A stretch of 51,654 bases of DNA. Source: Prosthecobacter sp. Its GTDB lineage: Bacteria; Verrucomicrobiota; Verrucomicrobiia; Verrucomicrobiales; Verrucomicrobiaceae. Under the pieces are notes generated by a model. The model made no database searches, was not told the origin of the DNA, and saw nothing but the letters and a program-made list of their open reading frames with translations. The stretch spans positions 1 through 51,654 of the forward strand of contig NZ_JAGRPF010000094.1 of NCBI RefSeq assembly GCF_020439865.1. Direction: 5' to 3'. Position 1 is the first letter of the stretch. Every line of letters starts with the position of its first letter. Both the position numbers and the translations under genes were made by a program. Positions 8,733-16,817 of this stretch are shown one piece after another.

Positions 8733-10253
8733 ATGCTCGAATTCTTCCGCCGCCATCGTGGCGCCTTCCTCATCACCCTGACGATCATCATCATCCTCTC
8801 CTTCTCCGTGTGGGGCGGCTGGCGCAAAAGCAGCGGGTATGAAAAGAAGGCTCAGATCACCGATGTTGCCGTTACCGTCTTTGGCAAGGATTACACCATC
8901 GGCGATGTCCAGCGCGCTCAGCGCTCCTTGCAGTTCGCCCAGTATTACATGCAGTCCTATGAACTGCCTTCTATGCTCATGATGCTGTCCTCTGACGGCG
9001 GCTTCGGCGGTGGTGGACTCAACACCCTCACCAACCTATTCGTGGCACGCCACCTGATGGAAGAGCTCGGCGTCCGCCCCAGCGACGAAGAAGCCCGCGC
9101 CGCCCTGGAAAAGCTCCCTGCCCTGCAGGACAACGGCAAGTTCGACGTCTCCCGCGGTCAGATGCTGGAAGAAAACGCCAACTCCATGGGTTTCGAATCC
9201 GCCGACCTGCTCGGCATCATGAAAGACACCATCGGCCTGCAGAAGCTGCAGGACATCGTGGCCAAAAACTACGTGGCTTCTCCTCTAGCCGCCGAAAAGC
9301 AGTACGCAAGCAGCTACCAGACCTTCAAAGGCTCCAAGATCACCTTCGAGACCGAAGCCTTCAAAAAGGCCGCATCCGTCACCGACGAGGAGATCAAAAA
9401 GTACTACGAGGAGAACAAGGAGAACTACAAGACCGTCGAAAAGCGTGCGGTTAGCTACGTCCTGTTTGCGAATCCCAAGGAACTCGACAAAAAGCCCCTC
9501 GAAGAGCGCCAGAAGGAAACGAATGCGCAGGTCGAACGTGTGAACGCCTTCAACAAACTCACCGCCGGTGGCGTCAAGTTTGCCGAGGCCGCCAAGCAGA
9601 CAAAAGAAAAGGTCGAATCCGTCCCTGCCTTTGCCATCGGAGAGCCCCCTGAAGCGCTCAAGACTGAAAACAACCTGATCGACCTTGTCTTCGCCCGTGA
9701 CAAGGATTCAAAGAATCCTCCAGAAGCAGTCGAAGGAACTAACGGCTGGTATGTCTTCGACGTCACCAAGATCGAAGAGCCCAAGCAGCAGACGCTCGAT
9801 CAGGTGAAGGACAAGATCAAAGACATCCTCCTCTCGCAAAAGGCGGATGAAAACCGCAGCAAGGCGGTGAATGAAGCCCGCCTCTTCCTCAGCGACGGCC
9901 TGAAGGCCGGCAAGAAGATCGACGCCCTCGTGAAGGAAAAGAAACTCACGCTCGAAGCATTGCCGGACATCGAAACTTCGAATCCCCCCCAGGATGTGCC
10001 AAACGCTTTCCTCATCGCACGCGAAGCCGCCAAAACACCCGTCGGAGGCATCTCCCATGCCGTGGACTTCGACAAAGGCACGATGCTCATCTACGTCAGC
10101 GCCAAGGAACTGCGCAAACGTCCGGACTCCGCCGAAGTGCGCCAAAGCCAGGTTGAATCCCTATCCCGTCAGGAGCGCATGGGCCTGTTCCACGCCTGGT
10201 TCGCCAAGCAGCAGGCCGCCGCCCGCATCGTCAGCAAACTCGGCGTCTCCTGA
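8733..10253 (+). CDS. PpiD/SurA-like membrane-anchored periplasmic chaperone
   Basis: A 506-residue protein with a short cytoplasmic head (MLEFFRRHRGA), one membrane helix (FLITLTIIIILSFSVWGGW) and a long periplasmic domain. The SurA_N-like helical part (about 40-200) includes the typical VFGKDYTIGDVQRAQRSL segment. A degenerate PpiC/parvulin region follows (about 215-370, with VSYVLFANPKEL and GWYVFDVTKIEEPKQQTLDQVK). PpiD-type proteins assist folding of exported proteins at the translocon. Isomerase activity may be lost, because the parvulin core is weak. I use the ATG at 8733 because the in-frame extension back to 8505 overlaps the SET gene start and has no family character. Confidence 0.75.
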   Translation: MLEFFRRHRGAFLITLTIIIILSFSVWGGWRKSSGYEKKAQITDVAVTVFGKDYTIGDVQRAQRSLQFAQYYMQSYELPSMLMMLSSDGGFGGGGLNTLTNLFVARHLMEELGVRPSDEEARAALEKLPALQDNGKFDVSRGQMLEENANSMGFESADLLGIMKDTIGLQKLQDIVAKNYVASPLAAEKQYASSYQTFKGSKITFETEAFKKAASVTDEEIKKYYEENKENYKTVEKRAVSYVLFANPKELDKKPLEERQKETNAQVERVNAFNKLTAGGVKFAEAAKQTKEKVESVPAFAIGEPPEALKTENNLIDLVFARDKDSKNPPEAVEGTNGWYVFDVTKIEEPKQQTLDQVKDKIKDILLSQKADENRSKAVNEARLFLSDGLKAGKKIDALVKEKKLTLEALPDIETSNPPQDVPNAFLIAREAAKTPVGGISHAVDFDKGTMLIYVSAKELRKRPDSAEVRQSQVESLSRQERMGLFHAWFAKQQAAARIVSKLGVS

Positions 10254-10277
10254 TCCCCTCGTCCTGCTTCGACACGC

Positions 10278-10619
10278 ATGAGCGACACGCCGGCCAACGT
10301 CGAAGACCTGTTTGACGACGCCAGCGGTCACGTTGCTCTCGGCGAACTGCCGGAGGCCATTGCGCTCTATCGCCGCTGTGTCGCGCTGCAGCCCGACCAT
10401 TTTGAAGGCTGGCATGCCCTTGGCATGGCCCTGCTTCGCAACGGCGAGATCAAGGAGGCAATCGGTGCCGGTTTGATGGCCACGACGCTGCAACCCAACG
10501 ATCTCCTCGCATGGACTGCCCTCTCGCAGATGTACGTCGCGAACAAGCAGATCGCCGAGGCCGAGGATGCCAAAGGCAAAGCCCGCATCCTCTCACTCGG
10601 TGGCAAGGTGGTTAAATAG
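10278..10619 (+). CDS. Tetratricopeptide-repeat protein
   Basis: A 113-residue protein made almost entirely of three TPR-type helical hairpins: HVALGELPEAIALYRRCVAL (about 15-34), HFEGWHALGMALLRNGEIKE (about 40-60) and DLLAWTALSQMYVANKQIAE (about 75-95). No signal peptide is visible, so it is probably a cytoplasmic scaffold or adaptor. It starts 24 bases after the PpiD-like gene and is likely co-transcribed with it. Partner proteins cannot be inferred. Confidence 0.75.
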   Translation: MSDTPANVEDLFDDASGHVALGELPEAIALYRRCVALQPDHFEGWHALGMALLRNGEIKEAIGAGLMATTLQPNDLLAWTALSQMYVANKQIAEAEDAKGKARILSLGGKVVK

Positions 10620-10670
10620 ACCTCCCGAAAAGATTCACTTCCGAGCATTCGGTCCAACAGCCTTCCCCAA

Positions 10671-11363
10671 TCAGTATCGAGCAACCGCTCCTTTTCGCGC
10701 ATACACCTTGCGCTGCTGCCAGGCCTTGTAATAACGCGTCCGCCCCTCCATCCACTGCTTCAGTCGATACCCTCGATAAATACCCAAAATCGGTCGCCCC
10801 ACCCACTCGATGCATTGGGCCGAAGAGGACAGCCGCAGTTCAAAGGTCGCTGAGGGAGGAAAGAAGCCCCCCATCAGCGCAGGCCCAGTCGGACAGAGAT
10901 AGTCGAAGCCATAGTACTCCTCCGCCACGTGCCGCACAATCTGGTCGATGCATTGTTTTAGGATCGGATTCCCCGCGCGGCAGACGAGGATGGCGTTGTA
11001 GATGCCGAGCGTACCCCGCCCGGTGACGTCCAGATCGCGGCAGAAGTACTCCTTGTCCTCCTCCAGCACGCTGAACCGAAATCCGTTCAAAGGGCGGAAC
11101 TTGATGTCCAGATAAACGCCGCCGTGGATGTAGAGTGCGCAGTAACGCCAAAGGTCGGCCTTGTAAGCCCCCGGCACCAGAGCATCGAAGGCATCCACGA
11201 CCTCGACGGGGAAATTCGCCTCAATGAAGGCACGGCAGTCCGCGTCATCGTAAAAGTGATGTTCGTAATCGGGATTGGCCGCCTTGAGCGCATCCACGCA
11301 GTCCCGCATCCGGGAAGAAAGAACTTTGGAGTGCCAAGTCTGGAAGAGTTTCTTGGGAATCAT
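10671..11363 (-). CDS. Glycosyltransferase, DXD sugar-binding (OCH1/capsule) family
   Basis: A 230-residue protein. It opens with MIPKKLFQTWHSK, the conserved start (IPKxIHQTW-like) of the OCH1/mannosyltransferase-type family. The nucleotide-sugar site ADLWRYCALYIHGGVYLDIK follows near residues 70-90. The canonical DXD appears as D-I-K, a variant I associate with bacterial capsule transferases. It should transfer a sugar from a nucleotide donor in polysaccharide synthesis. No signal peptide is present. No other cell-surface sugar genes are adjacent apart from the export lipoprotein 4 kb away. Donor and acceptor are unknown. Confidence 0.75.
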   Translation of the reverse strand: MIPKKLFQTWHSKVLSSRMRDCVDALKAANPDYEHHFYDDADCRAFIEANFPVEVVDAFDALVPGAYKADLWRYCALYIHGGVYLDIKFRPLNGFRFSVLEEDKEYFCRDLDVTGRGTLGIYNAILVCRAGNPILKQCIDQIVRHVAEEYYGFDYLCPTGPALMGGFFPPSATFELRLSSSAQCIEWVGRPILGIYRGYRLKQWMEGRTRYYKAWQQRKVYARKGAVARY

Positions 11364-11390
11364 CGGTCAGGACCGCGGCACAGAAGCATT

Positions 11391-11621
11391 TTACCGCGAT
11401 CCAGGCAAACGGGGGGACTCCAGAAGACCGTTGTCCGGCATGGTCATGCCCGTGCTGCGCCCGTACGGATAACTGCGTGACCGATGTTCACTTCGATGCC
11501 CCATTGGATCCACGGTCTCCCACGCGGCGTCAAACTTGGACCGCATTCCCGCAGTGCACCCCGTCAGCATCAAGCTGTAGCAAAGCAGTCCCAACAATCC
11601 GAGGTGGCAGAAGGCGTGCAT
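11391..11621 (-). CDS. Small putative lipoprotein
   Basis: A 76-residue hypothetical protein. The first 20 residues form a hydrophobic signal ending in a good lipobox (LMLTGC), so it is probably acylated and anchored in a membrane. The rest is polar, rich in Arg, Ser and His (HRSEHRSRSYPYGRST), and has no recognised domain. It begins five bases after the SMP-30-like gene stop on the same strand and is probably co-transcribed with it. It is a real gene only if the signal peptide is taken as evidence. Confidence 0.55.
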   Translation of the reverse strand: MHAFCHLGLLGLLCYSLMLTGCTAGMRSKFDAAWETVDPMGHRSEHRSRSYPYGRSTGMTMPDNGLLESPRLPGSR

Positions 11622-11626
11622 GGCGC

Positions 11627-12499
11627 TCAGAAATACCCCTTCACCTTGAGCTTGCGACCGAAGATCTTGTCTCCCGCAGCCACATAGAGGATGTCGTGGT
11701 CCTTGCCCGCAAACTCGACGCTCACGATCTTGCCCATCGGATCCGGTTTGGCGATGATTCCCGCCAGTCGTCCCGCCGGGTCGAAGATTTGCACGCCGAG
11801 TTCGGTGGTGACAAAGAAGCGACCGTTTGCTTCGGTCGTCGAGCCATCGCCTGAGGCGCTTTCCTTGCCCACCGGCAGCCACATCGTCATGTAGGGCGCT
11901 CCGCCAGTCAGCGTGCCATCCTCTTCGATGCGCCAGGCCCAGACGTTCTTGCCGCCGTATTCGGAAACCACCAGTGTTCGCTCGTCGGGCGAGATCGTGA
12001 TTCCATTCGGTTTGATCACGTGCCCTTCGTCTGCCACGACGTGCTTCTTGTCCTTCGTGATCAGATGGATGCGCTGCGTCGGTGTCTCGGTGAAATACAA
12101 ATTGCCGTTCTTGCTGACGACGAGGTCGTTGCACTTCACGTCCGTGAGCAGCACCTCGACGTCGCCCTTCATCGTGATGGCGATGATGCGGCCTTCCTTG
12201 TTGTGACAGGCATAGAAGCGGCCATCCGGTCCGATCTGCAAACCGCTGATGCCCGGCAGGTTGTCGAGAAACAGGTCCGCCTTCCCCGTCGCCACATCCA
12301 GCTTGTAGATCCCCTTCCCGCCCTTCACGTCCGTGAAGAACAGATTGCCGTCCTTGTCACAGCACAGCCCGTCCGTGAACACATAACCACCCGCGACTTC
12401 CTTCCACGGTTCCCCGTCGATGAGATAATCGTGCAATGAAGTGTCTTGCGCCATCAACGGCGAGGACAGGAGGCAAAGGGCGGTTAGGAGGCGTTTCAT
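11627..12499 (-). CDS. SMP-30/gluconolactonase-family beta-propeller protein, secreted
   Basis: A 290-residue protein with a clear signal peptide (MKRLLTALCLLSSPLMAQ). A six-bladed propeller of the SMP-30/Gluconolactonase/LRE-like family follows: FTDGLCCDKDGNLFFTDVKG, LQIGPDGRFYACHNKEGRI, CNDLVVSKNGNLYFTETP and IKPNGITISPDERTLVVSEY. The ND and NGI segments are where metal-binding Asn/Asp residues sit in the family. It would hydrolyse sugar lactones or related esters in the periplasm or outside. It lies upstream of a small lipoprotein gene and downstream of the esterase gene, across a long inverted repeat. Confidence 0.85.
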   Translation of the reverse strand: MKRLLTALCLLSSPLMAQDTSLHDYLIDGEPWKEVAGGYVFTDGLCCDKDGNLFFTDVKGGKGIYKLDVATGKADLFLDNLPGISGLQIGPDGRFYACHNKEGRIIAITMKGDVEVLLTDVKCNDLVVSKNGNLYFTETPTQRIHLITKDKKHVVADEGHVIKPNGITISPDERTLVVSEYGGKNVWAWRIEEDGTLTGGAPYMTMWLPVGKESASGDGSTTEANGRFFVTTELGVQIFDPAGRLAGIIAKPDPMGKIVSVEFAGKDHDILYVAAGDKIFGRKLKVKGYF

Positions 12500-12510
12500 G
12501 GTTCTGCTGA

Positions 12511-12592
12511 GTTCTTGGTTCTTAGTTCGTGGTTCTTGGTTTCCAGCAGCTCCCCGCGAACAACGAAGAACAAAGAACCAGGAACCAAGAAC
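12511..12592. repeat. Long imperfect inverted repeat built on GTTCTTGG-type units
   Basis: Two arms of about 33 bases (12511-12543 and 12558-12592) are reverse complements with roughly six mismatches around a short loop. Each arm repeats a GTTCTTGGTTC-like unit. It fills the gap between the esterase stop and the SMP-30-like start. Such low-complexity palindromes occur as dispersed intergenic elements in many bacterial genomes. In RNA it would form a very stable hairpin, which could limit read-through between the two genes. Confidence 0.65.
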
Positions 12593-12599
12593 AGTTCGG

Positions 12600-13469
12600 T
12601 CACTTCTTCCACAGCCAGCGCAGCGTGTCCGGCAGCATTGAGCCGCCGTGCTTGCCGTTGTGCGTGCCTTCGCCGAGGACGAACTGGTAGTCGTAGCCCG
12701 CGAACTTCAGCGCGGCGGCCATGTCCTGGTTGGCGAGCGGCCAGTTGCCGAACTGGTTGTCGAGGTCGTTCTTGCCGTCCTGGAGGAAGATCTTGAGCGG
12801 CTTCTTGTCCGTCTTGCGGATCAGCGCGGGATACACATGACCGCCTCGGATGTTCGTAAAACTGCCGATGTGGCTGATCACCTTGCGGAACGCGTCGGGC
12901 CGCTCCCACGCCACGGTGAAGGCGCAGATGCCGCCGCTGCTGTTGCCGCAGATGCCGCGGCCTTCAGGATCGTCCGTCAGCTTGTAGCTCTTCGCCACTT
13001 CGGGGAGGATTTCCTCGATCAGGAAACGCGCATGCAGATCGCCCAGCGAGTCGTATTCAAAGCTGCGATTGCTGCGCGGCTTCCCCTTCGGATTCGAGGT
13101 CGGAAACACGCCCGGATTGATGAAGATGCCGATCGTCACCGGCATCTCGCCCTTGGCGATGAGATTGTCGAACACCACCGGCACGCGAAACGCCCCGTCC
13201 GCCTTCACAAAGCCGCCACCGTCGCAGAACACCATCACATTCGCCGGCTGTTCCGGTTTGTATTGCGCCGGCACGTAAACCCACCAGTCCCGTGTCGTGC
13301 CCGGATAAATCTTCGACTCCGTCCACGCCGGCATCTGCGTCACCTTCCCCTGCGGCACCCCTTCCTGCACCTGCGAATCAGGTCCGAGCACGTATTGATC
13401 ATCCTGCGGAGCGGATTGAGCGAGACTGACGAGACATAACGAAAGAGCGGCGGCGGTGAGAAACTTCAT
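12600..13469 (-). CDS. Secreted esterase, alpha/beta hydrolase (enterochelin/feruloyl esterase-like)
   Basis: A 289-residue protein with a signal peptide ([20 protein letters not shown]). I start it at 13469, since the in-frame ATG at 13529 adds non-signal residues. The esterase-D-like fold is shown by the [20 protein letters not shown] strand region, the oxyanion-area FCDGGG, the nucleophile Ser in ICGNSSGG (near residue 177) and the C-terminal histidine in [11 protein letters not shown]. Relatives hydrolyse feruloyl esters on plant polysaccharides or siderophore esters. Next to the SMP-30-like gene, an extracellular carbohydrate role is more likely. No siderophore genes are near. Confidence 0.8.
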   Translation of the reverse strand: MKFLTAAALSLCLVSLAQSAPQDDQYVLGPDSQVQEGVPQGKVTQMPAWTESKIYPGTTRDWWVYVPAQYKPEQPANVMVFCDGGGFVKADGAFRVPVVFDNLIAKGEMPVTIGIFINPGVFPTSNPKGKPRSNRSFEYDSLGDLHARFLIEEILPEVAKSYKLTDDPEGRGICGNSSGGICAFTVAWERPDAFRKVISHIGSFTNIRGGHVYPALIRKTDKKPLKIFLQDGKNDLDNQFGNWPLANQDMAAALKFAGYDYQFVLGEGTHNGKHGGSMLPDTLRWLWKK

Positions 13470-13903
13470 GGGTCGAATCCGAACGAGGGAGCGGAAGGGC
13501 ATCTTGCAGGCCTTGGCAATACGGCACAATAGGAAGAGAGAACTGCGTCACCGAAGCCATGCCAGGAAGCGGAGTCAGAATTCGTTCAAGTGGAAGACGA
13601 GTTCGATCCAGAGGTGTGCCAGCCGTGATGAGAGCAGGCAGGGGATGTTGATCTCCCCTTCCTTCTCCGCTAAACGGTCTGGGCGTCATGCCGAACCGCC
13701 AAACGACGTCCAGAATAGTCACACAGTGGATTTACCCTCTTATGCCGTTGCAAAGTCACATTTTTGTTGCCCAACAACGGCATAGGAGGGTAAAGCGACA
13801 CCCCTGAGCGCCTCAACCCGTACTTTTCCGACAAAACCGTCGGCTATAAAGCCGCTGACAAACCTCACGATTTGGTAACCATCTTCACTGTTCGGCTAAC
13901 AGC
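13470..13903. other. 434-base gene-poor region
   Basis: No convincing gene here; reading frames on both strands are short and show no family pattern. The region holds a 20-base inverted repeat (13731-13794) and a small hairpin CGGCTATAAAGCCG near 13840. Base composition drops toward the lipoprotein ORF that follows. It could be the remnant of an insertion that brought in that ORF. Confidence 0.6.
13731..13794. repeat. 20-base inverted repeat, 19 of 20 matching
   Basis: Arms TTTACCCTCTTATGCCGTTG (13731-13750) and its reverse complement with one change (13775-13794) enclose a 24-base loop. There is no following T-tract. It could be an operator, a transposon end remnant or a small repeat element. 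Its position beside a likely acquired ORF favours a mobile origin, but this is inference. Confidence 0.6.
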
Positions 13904-14284
13904 ATGAGCGCCCTCCTACATCGGCTAGTCTGGCTATCTTTCGCATTGCTCTTGTCGTCCTGCATGACGGCTCGAAAGGATTCTCTTGCAGTTGCCTCTT
14001 GTTGCTCACCACTTCCCCTCAGCAAAATTGGAAAGGACTTGGGATTTGAGATGGAAGACCTTGGAATGCATCAATATCATTTCTTCAATGCACACTGTGA
14101 ATTCGATTTGCTGGCCTCATCGGACACGATTCATCTGGTGGACGAATCCAGCGATAAATCGTCCGGCTTTTCACCGCTATGGACGTTGAGTGGCGACATC
14201 ACCGAGCAAACGTTAAAGTCAAAACTGCGAACCTACCTTTGTGGAAACAAAGCCGAACAAAACGCTGGTGGCAACGGCTCGTAG
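13904..14284 (+). CDS. Hypothetical lipoprotein, probable integron cassette ORF
   Basis: A 126-residue protein with a signal peptide and lipobox (FALLLSSC at about 14-21). The remainder is polar, with scattered Cys and His, and has no recognised domain. Base composition is clearly lower in GC than the flanking genes (for example around 14050-14170). The stop codon falls inside the attC-like site that begins near 14256, and the ORF points toward that site, as integron cassette genes do. The likely N-terminal lipid anchor and foreign composition suggest acquisition by transfer. Function unknown. Confidence 0.6.
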   Translation: MSALLHRLVWLSFALLLSSCMTARKDSLAVASCCSPLPLSKIGKDLGFEMEDLGMHQYHFFNAHCEFDLLASSDTIHLVDESSDKSSGFSPLWTLSGDITEQTLKSKLRTYLCGNKAEQNAGGNGS

Positions 14285-14338
14285 CCGTCGGTCGCCTGAG
14301 CGGAGTCTTGTGCTCGGCGTCGCCACAGCTTAGACGTT
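14256..14338 (+). other. Integron attC-like recombination site
   Basis: The outer core is AAC at 14256-14258 and GTT at 14336-14338. Unpaired spacers of five (14259-14263) and six bases (14330-14335) come next. Then a stem forms between GCTGGTGGC (14264-14272) and GCCACAGC (14322-14329), with one extra unpaired G. A variable inner section fills 14273-14321. This order of R box, unpaired central spacer, L box with an extrahelical base and variable tip is the known architecture of attC. The left core GCCGAAC departs by one base from RYYYAAC. The right core continues as GTTATGA, which resembles the GTTATG of Vibrio repeats but does not fit GTTRRRY strictly. No integrase or second attC is in view. 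Confidence 0.55.
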
Positions 14339-14391
14339 ATGATGGTTCAAGGCGCGAGATTTCTCCTTCACGCCACGTTCGTGATTCCCGA

Positions 14392-16794
14392 ATGCGTTTC
14401 GTCCTTCTCTCCCTTCTCGGCTTCCCCATCCTCTCCGTCCGCGCAGCGGTCGATTTTTCTCATCAGATCGTGCCGATCCTCCGCGAACATTGCGCGGAGT
14501 GTCATGCGGGGGAGAAGAAGAAGGGTGGGTTCTCGTTCAATGATCGCACGTCTTTGATGGAAGGCGGGGAGGACGGGCCGGTCGTGATCGCGGGCAAGAG
14601 CGGGGAGAGTGCGATGATTCAGGCGATCCTGTCGAAAGATCCCGATGATCAGATGCCGCCGAAGGGCAAGCGCGTGCCGGCGGAGCAGATCGCGCTGCTG
14701 AAGGCGTGGATCGATTCGGGCATCACCTGGGAGGAAGAATTTGCTTTCAAGAAGCCGGCGTATGAGCCGCCGCTGAAACCGCGCTCTCCCGCACTGCCTG
14801 CGGCGGTGGACGGACGCACGCATCCGATCGATCGCATCCTGGATGCGTATCTCGCCGCGAAGAAGCAGCTGCGTCCGGCAGCGATTGACGATTCCACCTT
14901 CCTGCGCCGGGTTTACCTCGATCTCATCGGCCTGCTGCCGACGCCGGAGGAAGTGGCGGCCTTTGAAAAGGACCAGGCCGCTGACAAACGCACGCGCCTC
15001 GTCGAGGCGTTGCTCGCCCGTGACATCGACTACACGGAGCACTGGCTGACGTTCTGGAACGACCTGCTGCGCAACGATTACGGCGGCACGGGCTTCATCA
15101 CCGGCGGGCGCAAGCAGATCAGCAACTGGCTGTATCATGCGCTGATCACGAACAAGCCCTTCGACCAGTTCGTGCGCGAGCTCATCGCGCCGCCCAACGA
15201 CGAGAGCCGCGGCTTCATCGACGGCATCAAGTGGCGCGGCGATGTGAGCGCGGGGCAGACGGTGGAGATTCAGTTCGCGCAGAGCGTCTCGCAGTCGTTC
15301 CTCGGCATCAACATGAAGTGTGCGTCCTGCCACGACAGCTTCATTGACCGCTGGAAACTCAGCGAGGCCTACGGACTCGCGGCGATCTACTCGACACGAC
15401 CGCTGGAGATCAGCCGCTGCGACAAACCCATCGGCGAGCAGGCGGTGGCGTCGTGGTTGTTCCCCGAGATCGGCCAGGTGGATGCCAAGGCCGCGCAGCC
15501 GGAGCGCCTGAAGCAGCTCGCCGCACTGATGACGCATCCGCAGAACGGCCGCACGACGCGCACGATCGTGAACCGCCTGTGGCAGCGCCTGATGGGACGC
15601 GGCATCGTGCATCCGGTGGACGCGATGCAGACGGAGCCGTGGAGTTCGGATTTGCTCGACTACCTCGCCACCTACCTCAGCGAAAACGGTTACGATTTGA
15701 AGAAGACACTCGCGCACATCGCCACCTCGCAGGCTTATCAATCGCATGCGCAAGTGGTGACGAAAGGTGCGGATGATCACGGTTACGTCTATGCCGGACC
15801 GCGCGCGAAGCGTCTCACGGCGGAGCAGTTTGTCGACGCCATCTGGCAGCTCACCGACGCCGCGCCGACGAAGATGGATGCCAGCGTGCTGCGTGGGAAA
15901 GTGGATCCCGCTTTGGCCAAGACCATCACCGTCAAAGGCCAGTGGATCTGGAGCGACAACCCGAAGCCCGCCGCGGGCGAAACGATCACGCTGCGCAAAA
16001 CGATCAAGCTCGACGCCGATCCCACCAGCGCCAGCGCGGTGGTGACCTGCGACAACGGCTACACGCTCTACGTGAACAACAAGAAGATCAGCGAGGGCGA
16101 CGACTGGACCAAGCTCGCCGCCGTGCCGTTGCAAACCGCGCTGCGCAAAGGCGCGAACTCGATCATCGCCATCGCCAAAAACGCGGGCAATGGTCCGAAT
16201 GCGGCCGGCTTCTTCTTTGATGCCCGCGTGCGTGATAACGATGGCAAACACACCGAGATCTTCAGCGACGACACTTGGGAGTGGTCGGCCAAAATCCCCG
16301 GCGGCAAGGAAGGCCGAATGGCCGCTTTTGATCCGAAGGACTGGAAGAAAGCCACGGTGGTCAAGACGCTGGCCGTCTGGCAGAAGACCATCGACGCGCA
16401 GGCCCCTGCCCTGCTCGCGCAAGGCGCCGCCGCCAGCGGCAAGATGATCCGCGCCTCGCTCATTAAGGCCAACTTTCTCATGCGAACCCTCGGCCGTCCA
16501 AACCGCGATCAGATCGTCACCGAGCGTCCGAACGAACTCAGCACGTTGGAGGCAATCGATTTGGCGAACGGCAGTATTTTGGCCGGCACCATCGCCCAAG
16601 GCGCTAAACGCCTGCTGGAGACGGCGAAGGGTGATTTCATCACGCCTCTCTACCGCCACGCCCTGTCACGCGGTCCGACGAGTGCCGAACTCGCAACGGC
16701 GAAGGAGATCGTGGGTGCCAAGCCCACGCAGCAAGGACTCGAGGACCTGCTGTGGGCGGTTTGCATGCTGCCGGAGTTTCAGGTGGTGCGGTGA
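14392..16794 (+). CDS. PSCyt1/DUF1549/DUF1553 (PSD1) secreted cytochrome-type protein
   Basis: An 800-residue protein with a signal peptide (MRFVLLSLLGFPILSVRAA). A planctomycete-type cytochrome C domain carries the haem motif CAECH (Cys34-His38) and the MPPKGKRVP segment. DUF1549 (about 145-330) contains a second CASCH (Cys310-His314). DUF1553/PSD1 (about 375-800) is interrupted at about 510-640 by a jelly-roll-like insert (GYTLYVNNKKISEGDDW). Such proteins are hallmark Planctomycetota/Verrucomicrobiota genes, thought to act with exported oxidoreductases in polymer breakdown; the biochemistry is unproven. The usual DUF1501 partner gene does not follow. I use the ATG at 14392 because the in-frame extension back to 14179 lies in the cassette and attC region. 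Confidence 0.85.
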   Translation: MRFVLLSLLGFPILSVRAAVDFSHQIVPILREHCAECHAGEKKKGGFSFNDRTSLMEGGEDGPVVIAGKSGESAMIQAILSKDPDDQMPPKGKRVPAEQIALLKAWIDSGITWEEEFAFKKPAYEPPLKPRSPALPAAVDGRTHPIDRILDAYLAAKKQLRPAAIDDSTFLRRVYLDLIGLLPTPEEVAAFEKDQAADKRTRLVEALLARDIDYTEHWLTFWNDLLRNDYGGTGFITGGRKQISNWLYHALITNKPFDQFVRELIAPPNDESRGFIDGIKWRGDVSAGQTVEIQFAQSVSQSFLGINMKCASCHDSFIDRWKLSEAYGLAAIYSTRPLEISRCDKPIGEQAVASWLFPEIGQVDAKAAQPERLKQLAALMTHPQNGRTTRTIVNRLWQRLMGRGIVHPVDAMQTEPWSSDLLDYLATYLSENGYDLKKTLAHIATSQAYQSHAQVVTKGADDHGYVYAGPRAKRLTAEQFVDAIWQLTDAAPTKMDASVLRGKVDPALAKTITVKGQWIWSDNPKPAAGETITLRKTIKLDADPTSASAVVTCDNGYTLYVNNKKISEGDDWTKLAAVPLQTALRKGANSIIAIAKNAGNGPNAAGFFFDARVRDNDGKHTEIFSDDTWEWSAKIPGGKEGRMAAFDPKDWKKATVVKTLAVWQKTIDAQAPALLAQGAAASGKMIRASLIKANFLMRTLGRPNRDQIVTERPNELSTLEAIDLANGSILAGTIAQGAKRLLETAKGDFITPLYRHALSRGPTSAELATAKEIVGAKPTQQGLEDLLWAVCMLPEFQVVR

Positions 16795-16817
16795 GCCCTC
16801 CCGTCACAGACAGCGAT

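Noticed and set aside
14179..14391. Extended N-terminus of the PSCyt protein
   Set aside because: The extension crosses the cassette ORF and the attC-like site, and the ATG at 14392 begins a proper signal peptide.
14368..16659. 763-codon open frame opposite the PSCyt/PSD1 gene
   Set aside because: Antisense shadow; the sense strand has haem and PSD1 motifs and a signal peptide.
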